From a bacterium (GTDB taxonomy: Bacteria; Zixibacteria; MSB-5A5; WJJR01): a stretch of DNA of 64,000 nucleotides. Numbering within the stretch: position 1 is the stretch's first letter; each line of letters begins with the position of its first letter. A program made the translations under genes and the position numbers. The DNA is taken from positions 1 to 64,000 of the forward strand of contig JAKAKI010000008.1 in assembly GCA_021813505.1 (NCBI GenBank), read 5' to 3'. Below are positions 34,400 through 42,681 of this stretch, piece by piece. The notes below the pieces were generated by a model, which was not told where the DNA came from, did no database searches, and saw nothing but the letters and a program-made list of their open reading frames with translations.

Positions 34400-36176
34400 C
34401 GACGACGCGATCAAAGAACAAGTCAAGGAAGCCACCGACATCGTGGCGGTCATCGGCCAGTTCATCACGCTCCGGAAACGCGGCAACAATCACATCGGCC
34501 TCTGCCCGTTTCACACCGAGAAGACGCCGTCGTTCAATGTCCACGGTGATCGCGGCTTCTTCCACTGTTTCGGATGCGGCAAGGGCGGCGACGTCTTCAC
34601 CTTCCTCATGGAACATGAGGGATGGACATTCCCCGAAGCGCTCAAGTACTGCGCCGATCGCGCGGGTATCCGGCTGCCGGAGCGCTCGCATGATGATGAC
34701 GCGCAGGGGAAACGCCGCCAGGAAGTCTACGATGCCCTGGCCCTCGCCGATGAAGTCTATCGACGAGCCCTCTTTGCCACGTCCGGTAAGGTGGCGTTGG
34801 ATTATCTCACGAATCGAGGCTTCAAGGAAGAGACACTGCGGCGCATCGGGATTGGATACGCGCCACCGCCCTTCGATACGCTGACCAAAACCGCCCGCGC
34901 CCGCGGCCTGAGATCTCAGCCGTTCCTGTCAGCGGGCCTGATGTTGGAATCGAAGCATGGGGAGCAGCCGTATGATCGTTTCCGGCACCGGGTGACCTTC
35001 CCGATTCACAATTTGTCAGGGAAAGTGGTGGGTTTCGGAGCCCGCGCGATCTCTCCCGATGACCAGCCGAAATACCTGAATTCCCCGGAAACCGAGGTCT
35101 ACCACAAAGGCCGGATTCTCTACGGACTGTGGACCGCCCGCGAGGCGATTCGCAAGGCCGATCGCGCGTTCGTTGTGGAGGGGTATCTCGACTGGCTGAC
35201 GATGGTCGAATTCGGTGTCGACAATGTCGTCGCCGTCTCGGGAACCGCATTCACGATAGAACAGGCCACTCTACTGGGTCGCTTCTGCAAGCGCATGACA
35301 CTGATCTTCGATGCTGATTCGGCCGGACAGCGCGCCACTCTGCGTGGGATTGATATCGCGTTCAACGCCGGTATCGGCGTCGATCTGGCGGTCCTCCCCG
35401 CCGGCGATGACCCGGACACCTACCTGCGCCGCGAGGGCAGAGCCCGCTTCGATGCGCTCGTCGCCGCTGCGCCTGGAATCATCGAGTATCGAGTGAACAT
35501 GGCAAGATCCGGCTCCGCCCCATTCGATTTCCTGGCCAAAGAGCGGCTTGCCAAAGAATTCGTGGAGCTGGCGGATAAGATTGCCGACCCCGCCCGGCGT
35601 TCCGTCTTCTTAAGCGAGGCCGCTGCTCAAATTGGCTTGGCGGAAGATCAACTCAAGCGGATGGCACGTGGGACGCCTGCCACGGCGTCCGCGCCCCGCA
35701 AGTCAACAGGGCCGCCACGGTCGATTCTCTCCAAGGAAGAAGGGCTCCTGCGCTTGCTGATCGAGAAGCAGCAGTACGCCGCCAAGGCAAAAGTGGAGCT
35801 TGAGCTTGGTGACTTTACGAATCCATTGAATCGGAAAATGTTCGCCTCACTGATGGAGCGCGTGGAGCAAGACGCCTGGGTGACATCACCGCAGGAGTTG
35901 GGGCAGACTCCGGAGGAAGTGACCAGATGGGCGCACCTGCTCTCCTTCTCCGTGGATACGATCATCTCCGAACGCGCTGTGGATGATGCCATCCGTCTGC
36001 TGACCTCCCGCCGGCAGCGGTTTCAGGCCCGCGAGCACTATAAGGCCCTCATCGCGAAGGCGCAGCAAGAGGGCGATCACGATGCCCAGGTGCGGCTCCT
36101 GAAAGAGTACTCTGAACTGGTCGGTGTCCCGCGGTCGGAAGAGGAAGACACCGACCTCCCGGCAATTCTTGAATAG
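34395..36176 (+). CDS. dnaG: DNA primase
   Basis: 593 residues. The CHC2 zinc-binding domain lies at the N-terminus (CPFHTEKTPSF, then HCFGCGKGGD). The central part has the primase core (NHRVTFPIHN-type RHRVTFPIHN, VGFGARAIS) and the Toprim motif near residues 255-335 (FVVEGYLDWL, LIFDADSAGQRAT). The C-terminal 150 residues form a helicase-binding domain, more diverged. It makes RNA primers for DNA replication together with the DnaB helicase. The start codon sits in a 9-bp repeat without a ribosome-binding site, so initiation probably depends on coupling with mutS2 or on an unusual mechanism. The order mutS2-dnaG fits the macromolecular synthesis context. Confidence 0.95.
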   Translation: MPDDAIKEQVKEATDIVAVIGQFITLRKRGNNHIGLCPFHTEKTPSFNVHGDRGFFHCFGCGKGGDVFTFLMEHEGWTFPEALKYCADRAGIRLPERSHDDDAQGKRRQEVYDALALADEVYRRALFATSGKVALDYLTNRGFKEETLRRIGIGYAPPPFDTLTKTARARGLRSQPFLSAGLMLESKHGEQPYDRFRHRVTFPIHNLSGKVVGFGARAISPDDQPKYLNSPETEVYHKGRILYGLWTAREAIRKADRAFVVEGYLDWLTMVEFGVDNVVAVSGTAFTIEQATLLGRFCKRMTLIFDADSAGQRATLRGIDIAFNAGIGVDLAVLPAGDDPDTYLRREGRARFDALVAAAPGIIEYRVNMARSGSAPFDFLAKERLAKEFVELADKIADPARRSVFLSEAAAQIGLAEDQLKRMARGTPATASAPRKSTGPPRSILSKEEGLLRLLIEKQQYAAKAKVELELGDFTNPLNRKMFASLMERVEQDAWVTSPQELGQTPEEVTRWAHLLSFSVDTIISERAVDDAIRLLTSRRQRFQAREHYKALIAKAQQEGDHDAQVRLLKEYSELVGVPRSEEEDTDLPAILE

Positions 36177-36738
36177 CCTGCACTTCCAAGACAGCCGACA
36201 ATTTGGCCCCACAAATCCTATTGCCCCAGCATCCGCTCTGGCCTTGCTTGGGGCCGTGCACGAACGCGGACCATTGATCGCGGTATGTGGGGCAGCCTCC
36301 CCGGATGACCAGACTCTGGCCCTGGCCGATGCGGTCGGGTACGAGATCGCGAAGGCTGGTGGTATCCTGGTTTGCGGCGGACTCGGCGGGGTGATGGAAA
36401 GCGCCTGCTCCGGTGCCAAACGTGGCGGCGGTCTGACTGTCGGGATTGTTCCGGGCTCTCACATCTCGGCAGCGAATCCCTTTGTCGATGTCCCGATTGC
36501 CACTGGTATGGCCGATGGACGTAATGCCATCATTACGCACACGGCCGAAGCAGTCATCGCTTTACGCGGTTCATACGGCACCCTCTCGGAGGTCGCCTTG
36601 GCACTCAAGATGGGGAAACCGGTCTGCACGGTCGGTGATTGGTGTCCGATCGATCACGTGACCGTTTATCAAACGCCTCATGATGCTGTTCAGGGTACCT
36701 TGGCGATCTTGCGCACAAGGAGCAGAAAGCGGGAATAG
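36124..36738 (+). CDS. LOG-family (TIGR00725-like) nucleotide-binding protein
   Basis: Up to 204 residues from a GTG that overlaps dnaG by 53 bp. Starts at a TTG (36169) or a GTG (36256; about 160 residues, the usual family length) are also possible, so the N-terminus is uncertain. The Rossmann-type domain shows IAVCGAASPDDQTLALA, ILVCGGLGGVMESACSGAKRGGG and the LOG-type GMADGRNAIITHTAEAVIALRGSYGTLSE. Relatives include cytokinin-activating LOG enzymes and putative molybdenum-cofactor carrier proteins. The canonical PGGxGT of LOG enzymes is RGSYGTLSE here, so phosphoribohydrolase activity should not be assumed. The stop lies 4 bp before acyP. Confidence 0.8.
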   Translation: MSRGRKRKTPTSRQFLNSLHFQDSRQFGPTNPIAPASALALLGAVHERGPLIAVCGAASPDDQTLALADAVGYEIAKAGGILVCGGLGGVMESACSGAKRGGGLTVGIVPGSHISAANPFVDVPIATGMADGRNAIITHTAEAVIALRGSYGTLSEVALALKMGKPVCTVGDWCPIDHVTVYQTPHDAVQGTLAILRTRSRKRE

Positions 36739-36742
36739 GGCC

Positions 36743-37015
36743 ATGAAGCGCGTTCGCATCCGTGTGGCAGGAGTTGTTCAGGGAGTCGGTTTTCGATATT
36801 ATGTCGTCCGCCGGGCGCGTGAGTTTGGCCTTGCGGGGTGGACGCGGAATAACCCGGATGGGTCGGTGGAAATCGAGGCGGTGGGCAACGAGCGGACCTT
36901 AAAGGGATTCGTTGACGATGTCCGCATCGGCCCGCCCGGCGCCCATGTCGCCGGTCTCACGGTGGAACAATTCAATGACGATCCCGGCTACGACGGATTC
37001 GAAATTCGCTTCTGA
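36743..37015 (+). CDS. acyP: Acylphosphatase
   Basis: 90 residues from the ATG at 36743. The family signature VQGVGFRYYVVRRA supplies the phosphate-binding loop and catalytic Arg, and GWTRNNPDGSVEIEA supplies the catalytic Asn. Length and both motifs are standard. It hydrolyses acyl phosphates such as 1,3-bisphosphoglycerate and carbamoyl phosphate. Its physiological role in bacteria is unclear. It lies 4 bp after the LOG-like gene and 26 bp before apt, so the three genes probably form one transcript. Confidence 0.93.
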   Translation: MKRVRIRVAGVVQGVGFRYYVVRRAREFGLAGWTRNNPDGSVEIEAVGNERTLKGFVDDVRIGPPGAHVAGLTVEQFNDDPGYDGFEIRF

Positions 37016-37041
37016 TGCGTCGCCATCAACGAGAGGACATT

Positions 37042-37572
37042 ATGTCATTCGACTCTTTGAAGAAGAAAATCCGCGACGTTCGCGACTACCCCAAGCCGGG
37101 TATCGTTTTCCGCGATATCACAACCCTGCTCAAGGACCGGGGAGCATTCCGGGAAGTTCTCAATATTCTCGTCGATCGCTACCGTGACCGGCCGATTGAC
37201 CTGATCGCCGGCATTGAGGCGCGCGGATTCATCTTCGGCGGTGCGTTGGCCAGCGACTTAAATGTGGGTTTTATCCCTATGCGCAAGCCCGGGAAGCTCC
37301 CCGCCCCCACGATGACCGAGACTTACGCGCTCGAATACGGCGAGGACAAGATCCAGATGCATGTCGATGCCGTTGCCCCCGGACAAAAGGTCCTGTTGAT
37401 CGACGATCTCATCGCAACCGGCGGCACGTTGGCGGCTGCAGCCCGCCTGGTGGAGAAGGCCAAGGGCGAAGTTTTCGGCATCGGCTGTGTGATCGAGCTG
37501 GCGTTTCTCAATGGACGCGAGAAATTGAAACCGTACGACGTGTTTTCGGTGCTCACGTACGATTCGGAATGA
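37042..37572 (+). CDS. apt: Adenine phosphoribosyltransferase
   Basis: 176 residues from the ATG at 37042, preceded by GAGAGGA. It converts adenine and PRPP to AMP in purine salvage. Hallmarks are the N-terminal IRDVRDYPKPGIVFRDITTLL, IAGIEARGFIFGGALA, PMRKPGKLPAPT, and the PRPP-binding VLLIDDLIATGGTL. Length is typical for bacterial Apt. It is the last protein gene before the tRNA-Arg gene and shares direction with acyP and dnaG. Confidence 0.95.
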   Translation: MSFDSLKKKIRDVRDYPKPGIVFRDITTLLKDRGAFREVLNILVDRYRDRPIDLIAGIEARGFIFGGALASDLNVGFIPMRKPGKLPAPTMTETYALEYGEDKIQMHVDAVAPGQKVLLIDDLIATGGTLAAAARLVEKAKGEVFGIGCVIELAFLNGREKLKPYDVFSVLTYDSE

Positions 37573-37604
37573 CAGTATCAGAGTTGGCAGGCAAGCTGCC
37601 CTTT

Positions 37605-37680
37605 GCCCCCGTAGCTCAGTAATGGATAGAGCAGCGGTTTCCTAAACCGCGTGTCGGCGGTTCGATCCCGCCCGGGGGTA
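37605..37680 (+). tRNA. tRNA-Arg (anticodon CCT)
   Basis: Cloverleaf folds by eye: acceptor gcccccg with cgggggt (terminal G-U), D stem gctc/gagc, anticodon stem gcggt/accgc with loop ttcctaa (anticodon CCT), T stem ggcgg/ccgcc with loop ttcgatc, discriminator A. It is 76 nt and reads AGG arginine codons. CCA is not encoded. It is 32 bp downstream of apt and may be on the same transcript. Confidence 0.93.
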
Positions 37681-37863
37681 TTTTCGAGAGATTGGCCAAT
37701 TCAGGAAGCTGCAAGACTCCGCAGTCGTGTGTCAGATGGAAACGTCGTCCTGAGCGGAGCGAAGGACCTGCTTTTCCCACCCGTGAAGATACAGCAGATG
37801 CTTCCCTTCGCTCAGCATGTCAATTGGGATCTTGGGCGACTGGCGTACCTTCTCAGCAACCTG

Positions 37864-40257
37864 CTATGTAGGCCTCGACCTGTCCAAGCCGGGTACAGAG
37901 CCGGAACATCCCCACGCCGCCGCATAGCAGACCGCCCCGATCACGATCACCACGCTGTATCCCCAAATCATCGCCAGGCAAATCGCGGCCACCGACCCCA
38001 GCACCGACGCCGCGCAATTCAAACCCCAAGCCCAGGGGATGATTGGCCGGTTCACCTGATCGAGCCGTTTCAATCCAAGAGGGAACGGCTGCCCCAGGAG
38101 GAATCCCAACGGAGCCAGAGCGATCAGACTGACCGCAATTCTGACCGGCAGGGGAGAGGCCAGAGTCGTCTGGAAGATCAAAGGCAGAAGCAGAAGCTCG
38201 ACAATCGAAAGTCCCAGAATCCCGCCGAACAACCAGCGCTGGTGATGCGCTGCCGACTTCAGATTCACACGTTGCGTGTACAACGACCCGGCGCCGGCAC
38301 TCACCAACAGCGACGCCAGTACGACGACCAGCGCATAAATGGGGTGGCCTAGGTACAGCACGAATTTCTGCATCAGTGCAATCTCGATCAGAATAAAGCC
38401 AAGGCCGATGGCGACGAAGTAGCTTAGGTCCCGGAAGCCGCCTGGTGTGCGCCAAACAACTCGTCCCTGCTTCGAAAACACGAGGGGGCCAATGAAGAAG
38501 ATCACAACCAGCACCAGCGAGATGATCGCAACTGCGAGCAGATTGAGAATCCCCAGGTTGTTCTTCCGCGATTCCGGCTCGAGCGTCATGATCCGTCCGA
38601 GTTGAGCGGCGCGGACCACGTTGAAGAAGAAGGGACGGTCGTCGGTGGTCGGTGCAATCGCGTACTCGTACGTCGATGTGAACTGATCGGTATTCCCCGC
38701 CTGGGCGCAGGCATCAAAGGCATTCCCGCTCTTCTCGAATGGCGAGTAGACCATTCGACCGGAGCCCATGGCGACACGACTTTTGATCACGTCGATATCA
38801 CGGGTTGTCAGCGCCGATCTCTTGAACATGAAACTGGCCAGTTCGAGTTGTGTGCCGGGCAGCGTGACCGCCGCGATGGCGATGTGTTGCGCGGGATCCG
38901 TGATGCCCAGGCGCTGCGCGGCGGCAAATGCCGTCGTCATCAGCCGCAGGGTTTCGCGTGGCTTGGCAAAGATCCACCGCGTGACCGCCAGCACCCCATC
39001 ATCGGCCAGATGATTGATGTAGTCACAAAACGCTTCTGTCGTGTACAGATGATTCTCGCTCAGGCTGAATGCCCCCGCCGCGCTCGCAGCCCAGGTGTCG
39101 ACCAGGGTCAGTTGAATCAGATCGTAGCGGGAATCGGAGCGGCGGACAAAGGACCGTCCCTCGTCCACGATCAGGCTCACGTCCGGCCGCTGGTACAGTC
39201 CGCCCGAGAAATCACGGTAACGCTCCGACATGATCTCGTGGGAGATGATCGGGTTCAGTTCAACCGCGTCCACATGCCGGGCACCCCAGGCCAGCGCGAA
39301 GTTGACATCCATGCCGCCGCCCGGCCCGATCACCAGCACCCGTCCCGAACCGGCGAGCGCGTTGGGAATCGACGACGCCCAGCCCGGCGCGACCGCATCA
39401 CGCAGTTGCTGCGCACCGATCTGGTGCAACGGATCGCGCAGAATGTACGTCCCGGCATCGCCGTCGATCTCAATCAAGGCCATGTCCGCCTGGCCGGGAA
39501 TCTTGCTGACTGTGATAAACGACAGCGCGTTCCACTTCTCGAAAACCGTTTCTCTGCGGACTTGGCCTTTCAAGTAGCGGAGCGGCAGCACATGCTGAGT
39601 CGCATCGGCCACCAGGAAGACAGCGGTGCCAGCGACAGCCACCCAGGCGCCCCAACGCACGCGGGATTTCAGGGGAGAGGCAACAGTTACTGCTGCTCCT
39701 GCGAATAGTACTGAGGCCGCCAGGCAGGCATCGACTCCGCCAAGAAGATTCAAGATCGGCACCGTGGCCAGCGCTCCGATCGCCGCGCCGGTCAGATCCC
39801 AGGCATAGAGCCGCGACGCGTCTGCCGAGCGGAAGTACAATATCATCGAAATCGCCAGCCCCGCGCTGAAGAACGGAATCAGAAGCAACAGATAGATTCC
39901 AAAGAGGTGCCGGATATTCGCCAGCGAATACCCCAGCGAGATCGGTATGCGCAATGCGAGCGCGATGGCGAGGACCGTTCCGGCACCGGCGGCGATACAA
40001 CTCAGCGCCACATACCGATTCATCCCAGTCTCCGGCAGCCGTGCCCTGTTGCTGAACAGGAACAATCCGGAAGCGCCGAGACCAAACATGGCCAGCGAGA
40101 TCGCCATGAACCCGAAGTGGTAGAACATCAACGCCGAGAACAAACGGGTGACGGAAAGCTCCAGGAGAAGGACCCCTGCCGACAGCAGGCCGATCGCGAT
40201 TCGGAACGATCCGCCGCTGCCGGATGATGAGGATGTGCTCTGGTGTCGTTGGGTCAC
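37864..40257 (-). CDS. Membrane-embedded spermidine-synthase-like protein
   Basis: 797 residues from a GTG at 40257 with AAAGG upstream; the frame opens at a TTG at 40467 but that stretch is Arg-rich and has a (CG)7 run, so it is doubtful. About seven N-terminal membrane helices (IAIGLLSAGVLLLELSVTRLF opens the series), then a soluble SAM/aminopropyltransferase-type Rossmann domain with VLVIGPGGGMDVNFALAWGA, DAVELNP and YDLIQLTLVDTW, then six or more C-terminal helices. This layout is that of fused spermine/spermidine-synthase-like membrane proteins. Catalytic acidic residues of true spermidine synthases are not obvious, so polyamine synthesis should not be assumed. Confidence 0.78.
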   Translation of the reverse strand: MTQRHQSTSSSSGSGGSFRIAIGLLSAGVLLLELSVTRLFSALMFYHFGFMAISLAMFGLGASGLFLFSNRARLPETGMNRYVALSCIAAGAGTVLAIALALRIPISLGYSLANIRHLFGIYLLLLIPFFSAGLAISMILYFRSADASRLYAWDLTGAAIGALATVPILNLLGGVDACLAASVLFAGAAVTVASPLKSRVRWGAWVAVAGTAVFLVADATQHVLPLRYLKGQVRRETVFEKWNALSFITVSKIPGQADMALIEIDGDAGTYILRDPLHQIGAQQLRDAVAPGWASSIPNALAGSGRVLVIGPGGGMDVNFALAWGARHVDAVELNPIISHEIMSERYRDFSGGLYQRPDVSLIVDEGRSFVRRSDSRYDLIQLTLVDTWAASAAGAFSLSENHLYTTEAFCDYINHLADDGVLAVTRWIFAKPRETLRLMTTAFAAAQRLGITDPAQHIAIAAVTLPGTQLELASFMFKRSALTTRDIDVIKSRVAMGSGRMVYSPFEKSGNAFDACAQAGNTDQFTSTYEYAIAPTTDDRPFFFNVVRAAQLGRIMTLEPESRKNNLGILNLLAVAIISLVLVVIFFIGPLVFSKQGRVVWRTPGGFRDLSYFVAIGLGFILIEIALMQKFVLYLGHPIYALVVVLASLLVSAGAGSLYTQRVNLKSAAHHQRWLFGGILGLSIVELLLLPLIFQTTLASPLPVRIAVSLIALAPLGFLLGQPFPLGLKRLDQVNRPIIPWAWGLNCAASVLGSVAAICLAMIWGYSVVIVIGAVCYAAAWGCSGSVPGLDRSRPT

Positions 40258-40583
40258 TGCGGCCGGACCTTTGGGCTTGTCTTCTTCTTCCCACGATGCT
40301 GTCGCGCGCGCGCGCGGGCGAAGGTACAAACCACTCGAATGCAAAATACTCTTCCCTAAGGTGGCGCGGCAACCGCATTTGGCGCGGTGCGCATCAGACT
40401 TCAACCATGTGAATGGGATGGATTCCCCGGCGAATGTGCCAAGAAATTCGACGTTCAGGCTTGACAACTCATTCGCAATTGCGATCTTAGATTAGTCGTG
40501 TTGATCGTACCACCGGCTGAATGAACGAGGCGTTAGAGAATGTCCACGGTCGGCTCCACGATCCAAACCCGGAGGGGATGAAT
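40258..40583. other. Divergent intergenic region
   Basis: 326 bp between divergent genes. It contains 14 nt of alternating cgcg (40303-40316), and a candidate promoter for the rightward dockerin gene at 40461-40489. No gene or RNA is recognised. Confidence 0.5.
40461..40489 (+). promoter_or_regulatory. Candidate promoter, TTGACA-17-ATCTTA
   Basis: TTGACA (40461-40466), 17-bp spacer, ATCTTA (40484-40489). Same hexamers and spacing as at 17787-17815, and likewise upstream of an exported cohesin-like/dockerin gene. The start codon is 94 bp downstream. Confidence 0.4.
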
Positions 40584-42284
40584 ATGGGACGGCATTTGTT
40601 GCGAGCGGTGCTGGCACTGGCAGTGCTCGGTTGCGGTACGGTTGTGGCATGGGGTGCCAATAGCATCGAGATTGAAAGCAAGACAGTCAACAAAGGGCAG
40701 ACCGGCGTCACCATCTCCATCAAGCTGACCAACGACGTCATCATCCGCAACATTGTCCTTCCGATAGCACTGCGCTCCATCACGCCGGGTGCGTTCGTCA
40801 CATCCCTGCAGCCGGTTTTTGGGGATCGCCTGCCGACGGCGTCGGGATCCCCGATCGCCGAGATCATCATCACCAATCAGTACGCGGATGAAAACGGAAA
40901 CTGCAAAACATCCCAGCCCGGTGGATTCGGTCTGATCACCTTCGCCGATGGCGCCAGCCATCCCGTGGCGGCGGAACCCGAGGGTGTCCTGTTCGTACGT
41001 GGCAAGATTCTTGGCGCAACCCTGCCTCCCGGCACCGACGCCACCGGGTCCATGGGGTTGCTGGTTGACGTGACAACCAGCCAGGGCCAGTTTGAGATCG
41101 ATACGACATGTTCAGACCCGGCCAACCACAGCGTGTTTGTGCAGGATGGGACCAACGCCAAGATCATTCCGACACTGACCAAGGGGACGATCTCGATCGG
41201 CCATCCGCCAGTCGCGCGTGATACGTCATGGACCACGCCCGAGGACTCGCCCAAGAACGTCAGCTATCTCCCGGCCTCCGATCCCGACTTGGACGCCCTA
41301 ACGTTTTCCATTATCACTCCGCCGCAACATGGTGTGACTAATGGGTTTAATCCAAGCACGGGGGCCTTCAGCTACGTACCTGATCCCAACTACCACGGGC
41401 CGGACTCGCTGGAGTTTAGGGCAACCGATGGTGGGTTTCTATCCAACATCGCCAAAGTCCGCATCACGGTGATCTCGCTCAACGATCCGCCTGTCGCCCG
41501 GGATACCGTCATCTTGACCATTGAGGATACACCGGTGTCGGGCCAGCTCCAGGCGTTCGATGTCGATGGCGACGCTCTGACCTTCTCGAAGCTGACCGGT
41601 CCGTTCCACGGCGTTTTCTCAGCGTTCAACGCCTCCACCGGGACATTCCTGTACACACCGGCAGCGAATTACTCAGGACCCGACTCGATAACTTATCGGG
41701 CTCGTGATGGTGTCGCCAACTCCAATACCGCGACTGTCCGCATCACGGTAGCTGCGGTTAATGACCCGCCGGTGGCGCGCGACACCTCGGTCAACTTGTC
41801 CATGAACGCTACGGCGGCGCTCCGGTTCCATTCGTATGATGTTGACGGCGGCCCTCCTACGTACTCCAACATCGCTGGCCCGTTCAATGGGACATTCTCC
41901 GGTTTCGACCCATCGACGGGTGTGTTCACATACCAGGCCGGCACAGGCTACACGGGCCGCGATTCGATCATGTTCCAGGTGAATGACGGACTGGATAATT
42001 CTAACGTCGGGACCGTGCGCATTCTGATCTCCGAGATTGTGTGTAATTGTCCTTTCAATGGCGATCCGACCATGGATGGTGTGACGGATGTTTTCGATCT
42101 CCTCTATGAAATCGACGTCATATTTGAGTCCACTCCGTACCCGATCATTCCTCCGTGTAAGCGCTCGTATGTGGAGATGAATTGCGACTGCGTCCTGGAC
42201 GTCTTCGACGTCATTTACCTCATTGACTTTCTTTTTTCCAGTGGCCCGCCTCCGTGTAAGCTCTGTGACGCGGTCTGCCCATAG
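40584..42284 (+). CDS. Secreted cadherin-like tandem-repeat protein with cohesin-like head and dockerin-like tail
   Basis: 566 residues from the ATG at 40584, with GGAGGGG six bases upstream. Signal peptide about 1-24 (LLRAVLALAVLGCGTVVAWG). Residues about 25-200 are a cohesin-like beta domain (VNKGQTGVTISIKLTND, GSMGLLVDVTT). Three tandem Ig/cadherin-like domains follow, each opening with PPVARDT and containing DGDALTF or DVDGGPPTYS calcium-type loops and a GPDSITYRARDG strand. The tail is dockerin-like (GDPTMDGVTDVFDLLYEID, then DCVLDVFDVIYLIDFLF) with several Cys. Probable cell-surface scaffold: it carries both partner types, so it could chain other proteins. A terminator follows. Confidence 0.78.
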   Translation: MGRHLLRAVLALAVLGCGTVVAWGANSIEIESKTVNKGQTGVTISIKLTNDVIIRNIVLPIALRSITPGAFVTSLQPVFGDRLPTASGSPIAEIIITNQYADENGNCKTSQPGGFGLITFADGASHPVAAEPEGVLFVRGKILGATLPPGTDATGSMGLLVDVTTSQGQFEIDTTCSDPANHSVFVQDGTNAKIIPTLTKGTISIGHPPVARDTSWTTPEDSPKNVSYLPASDPDLDALTFSIITPPQHGVTNGFNPSTGAFSYVPDPNYHGPDSLEFRATDGGFLSNIAKVRITVISLNDPPVARDTVILTIEDTPVSGQLQAFDVDGDALTFSKLTGPFHGVFSAFNASTGTFLYTPAANYSGPDSITYRARDGVANSNTATVRITVAAVNDPPVARDTSVNLSMNATAALRFHSYDVDGGPPTYSNIAGPFNGTFSGFDPSTGVFTYQAGTGYTGRDSIMFQVNDGLDNSNVGTVRILISEIVCNCPFNGDPTMDGVTDVFDLLYEIDVIFESTPYPIIPPCKRSYVEMNCDCVLDVFDVIYLIDFLFSSGPPPCKLCDAVCP

Positions 42285-42306
42285 GCCAGTGGCTGCTTGA
42301 TGCTTG

Positions 42307-42346
42307 GGCCTCCCGCCCCGTCTCACGGGTGCGGGAGGCCTTTTTT
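42307..42346 (+). terminator. Rho-independent terminator
   Basis: ggcctcccgc (42307-42316) pairs perfectly with gcgggaggcc (42331-42340), followed by tttttt. It lies 22 bp after the stop of the cadherin-like gene. Confidence 0.92.
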
Positions 42347-42681
42347 CGGGACCAGTCCGGCCGCAGCCTCGGAATCAATCCGTCCCATTCCATGCCTTCA
42401 CTCCGAAGTTCCTGACAAGTGACAGAATAAGACCCCCTTTGTCCGGGAATACCATGGACTGTAATGGGTAATACACCGTGAGGCCACGGGTACGCCGGGG
42501 CCGGAAGCGGACGACAGCAAACGGGAAGAATCAGTTGACAATTGGCAGGCGTTGAGGTAAAATTTTGGCTTCGTTTCCGTCGCCGGCAGCGACGGGACGG
42601 GTCGGGTGGCTTTGGGGGTTCTCAGCCGGGGGCACCAGGCGCGAGTCAAAGCGGAGTGAACTCAGGGAAGGACGGACACCG
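42347..42681. other. Intergenic region upstream of the outer-membrane protein gene
   Basis: 335 bp between a terminator and the next start. It holds a near-consensus promoter (42535-42563) and a 5' leader of about 110 bp. Nothing else is recognised. Confidence 0.6.
42535..42563 (+). promoter_or_regulatory. Near-consensus sigma70 promoter
   Basis: TTGACA (42535-42540), exactly 17 bp, TAAAAT (42558-42563). This is the best promoter match in the window, and implies strong expression of the outer-membrane protein gene that starts at 42682. Confidence 0.7.

Noticed and set aside
37740-37780. Protein-coding frame downstream of the tRNA gene
   Set aside because: The string cctgagcggagcgaaggacct resembles intergenic repeat phrases seen in other genomes; the frame overlaps the tRNA and the end of the opposing gene.
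38602-39708. A 368-codon open frame on the plus strand
   Set aside because: It lies antisense to the membrane spermidine-synthase-like gene, is full of Arg, Gln, His and Ala with no known domain, and has no ribosome-binding site. It is a shadow of codon bias in the real gene.
37864-40257. True spermidine synthase
   Set aside because: The Rossmann domain is present, but the membrane helices on both sides and lack of clear catalytic acidic residues place it among uncharacterised fused proteins.
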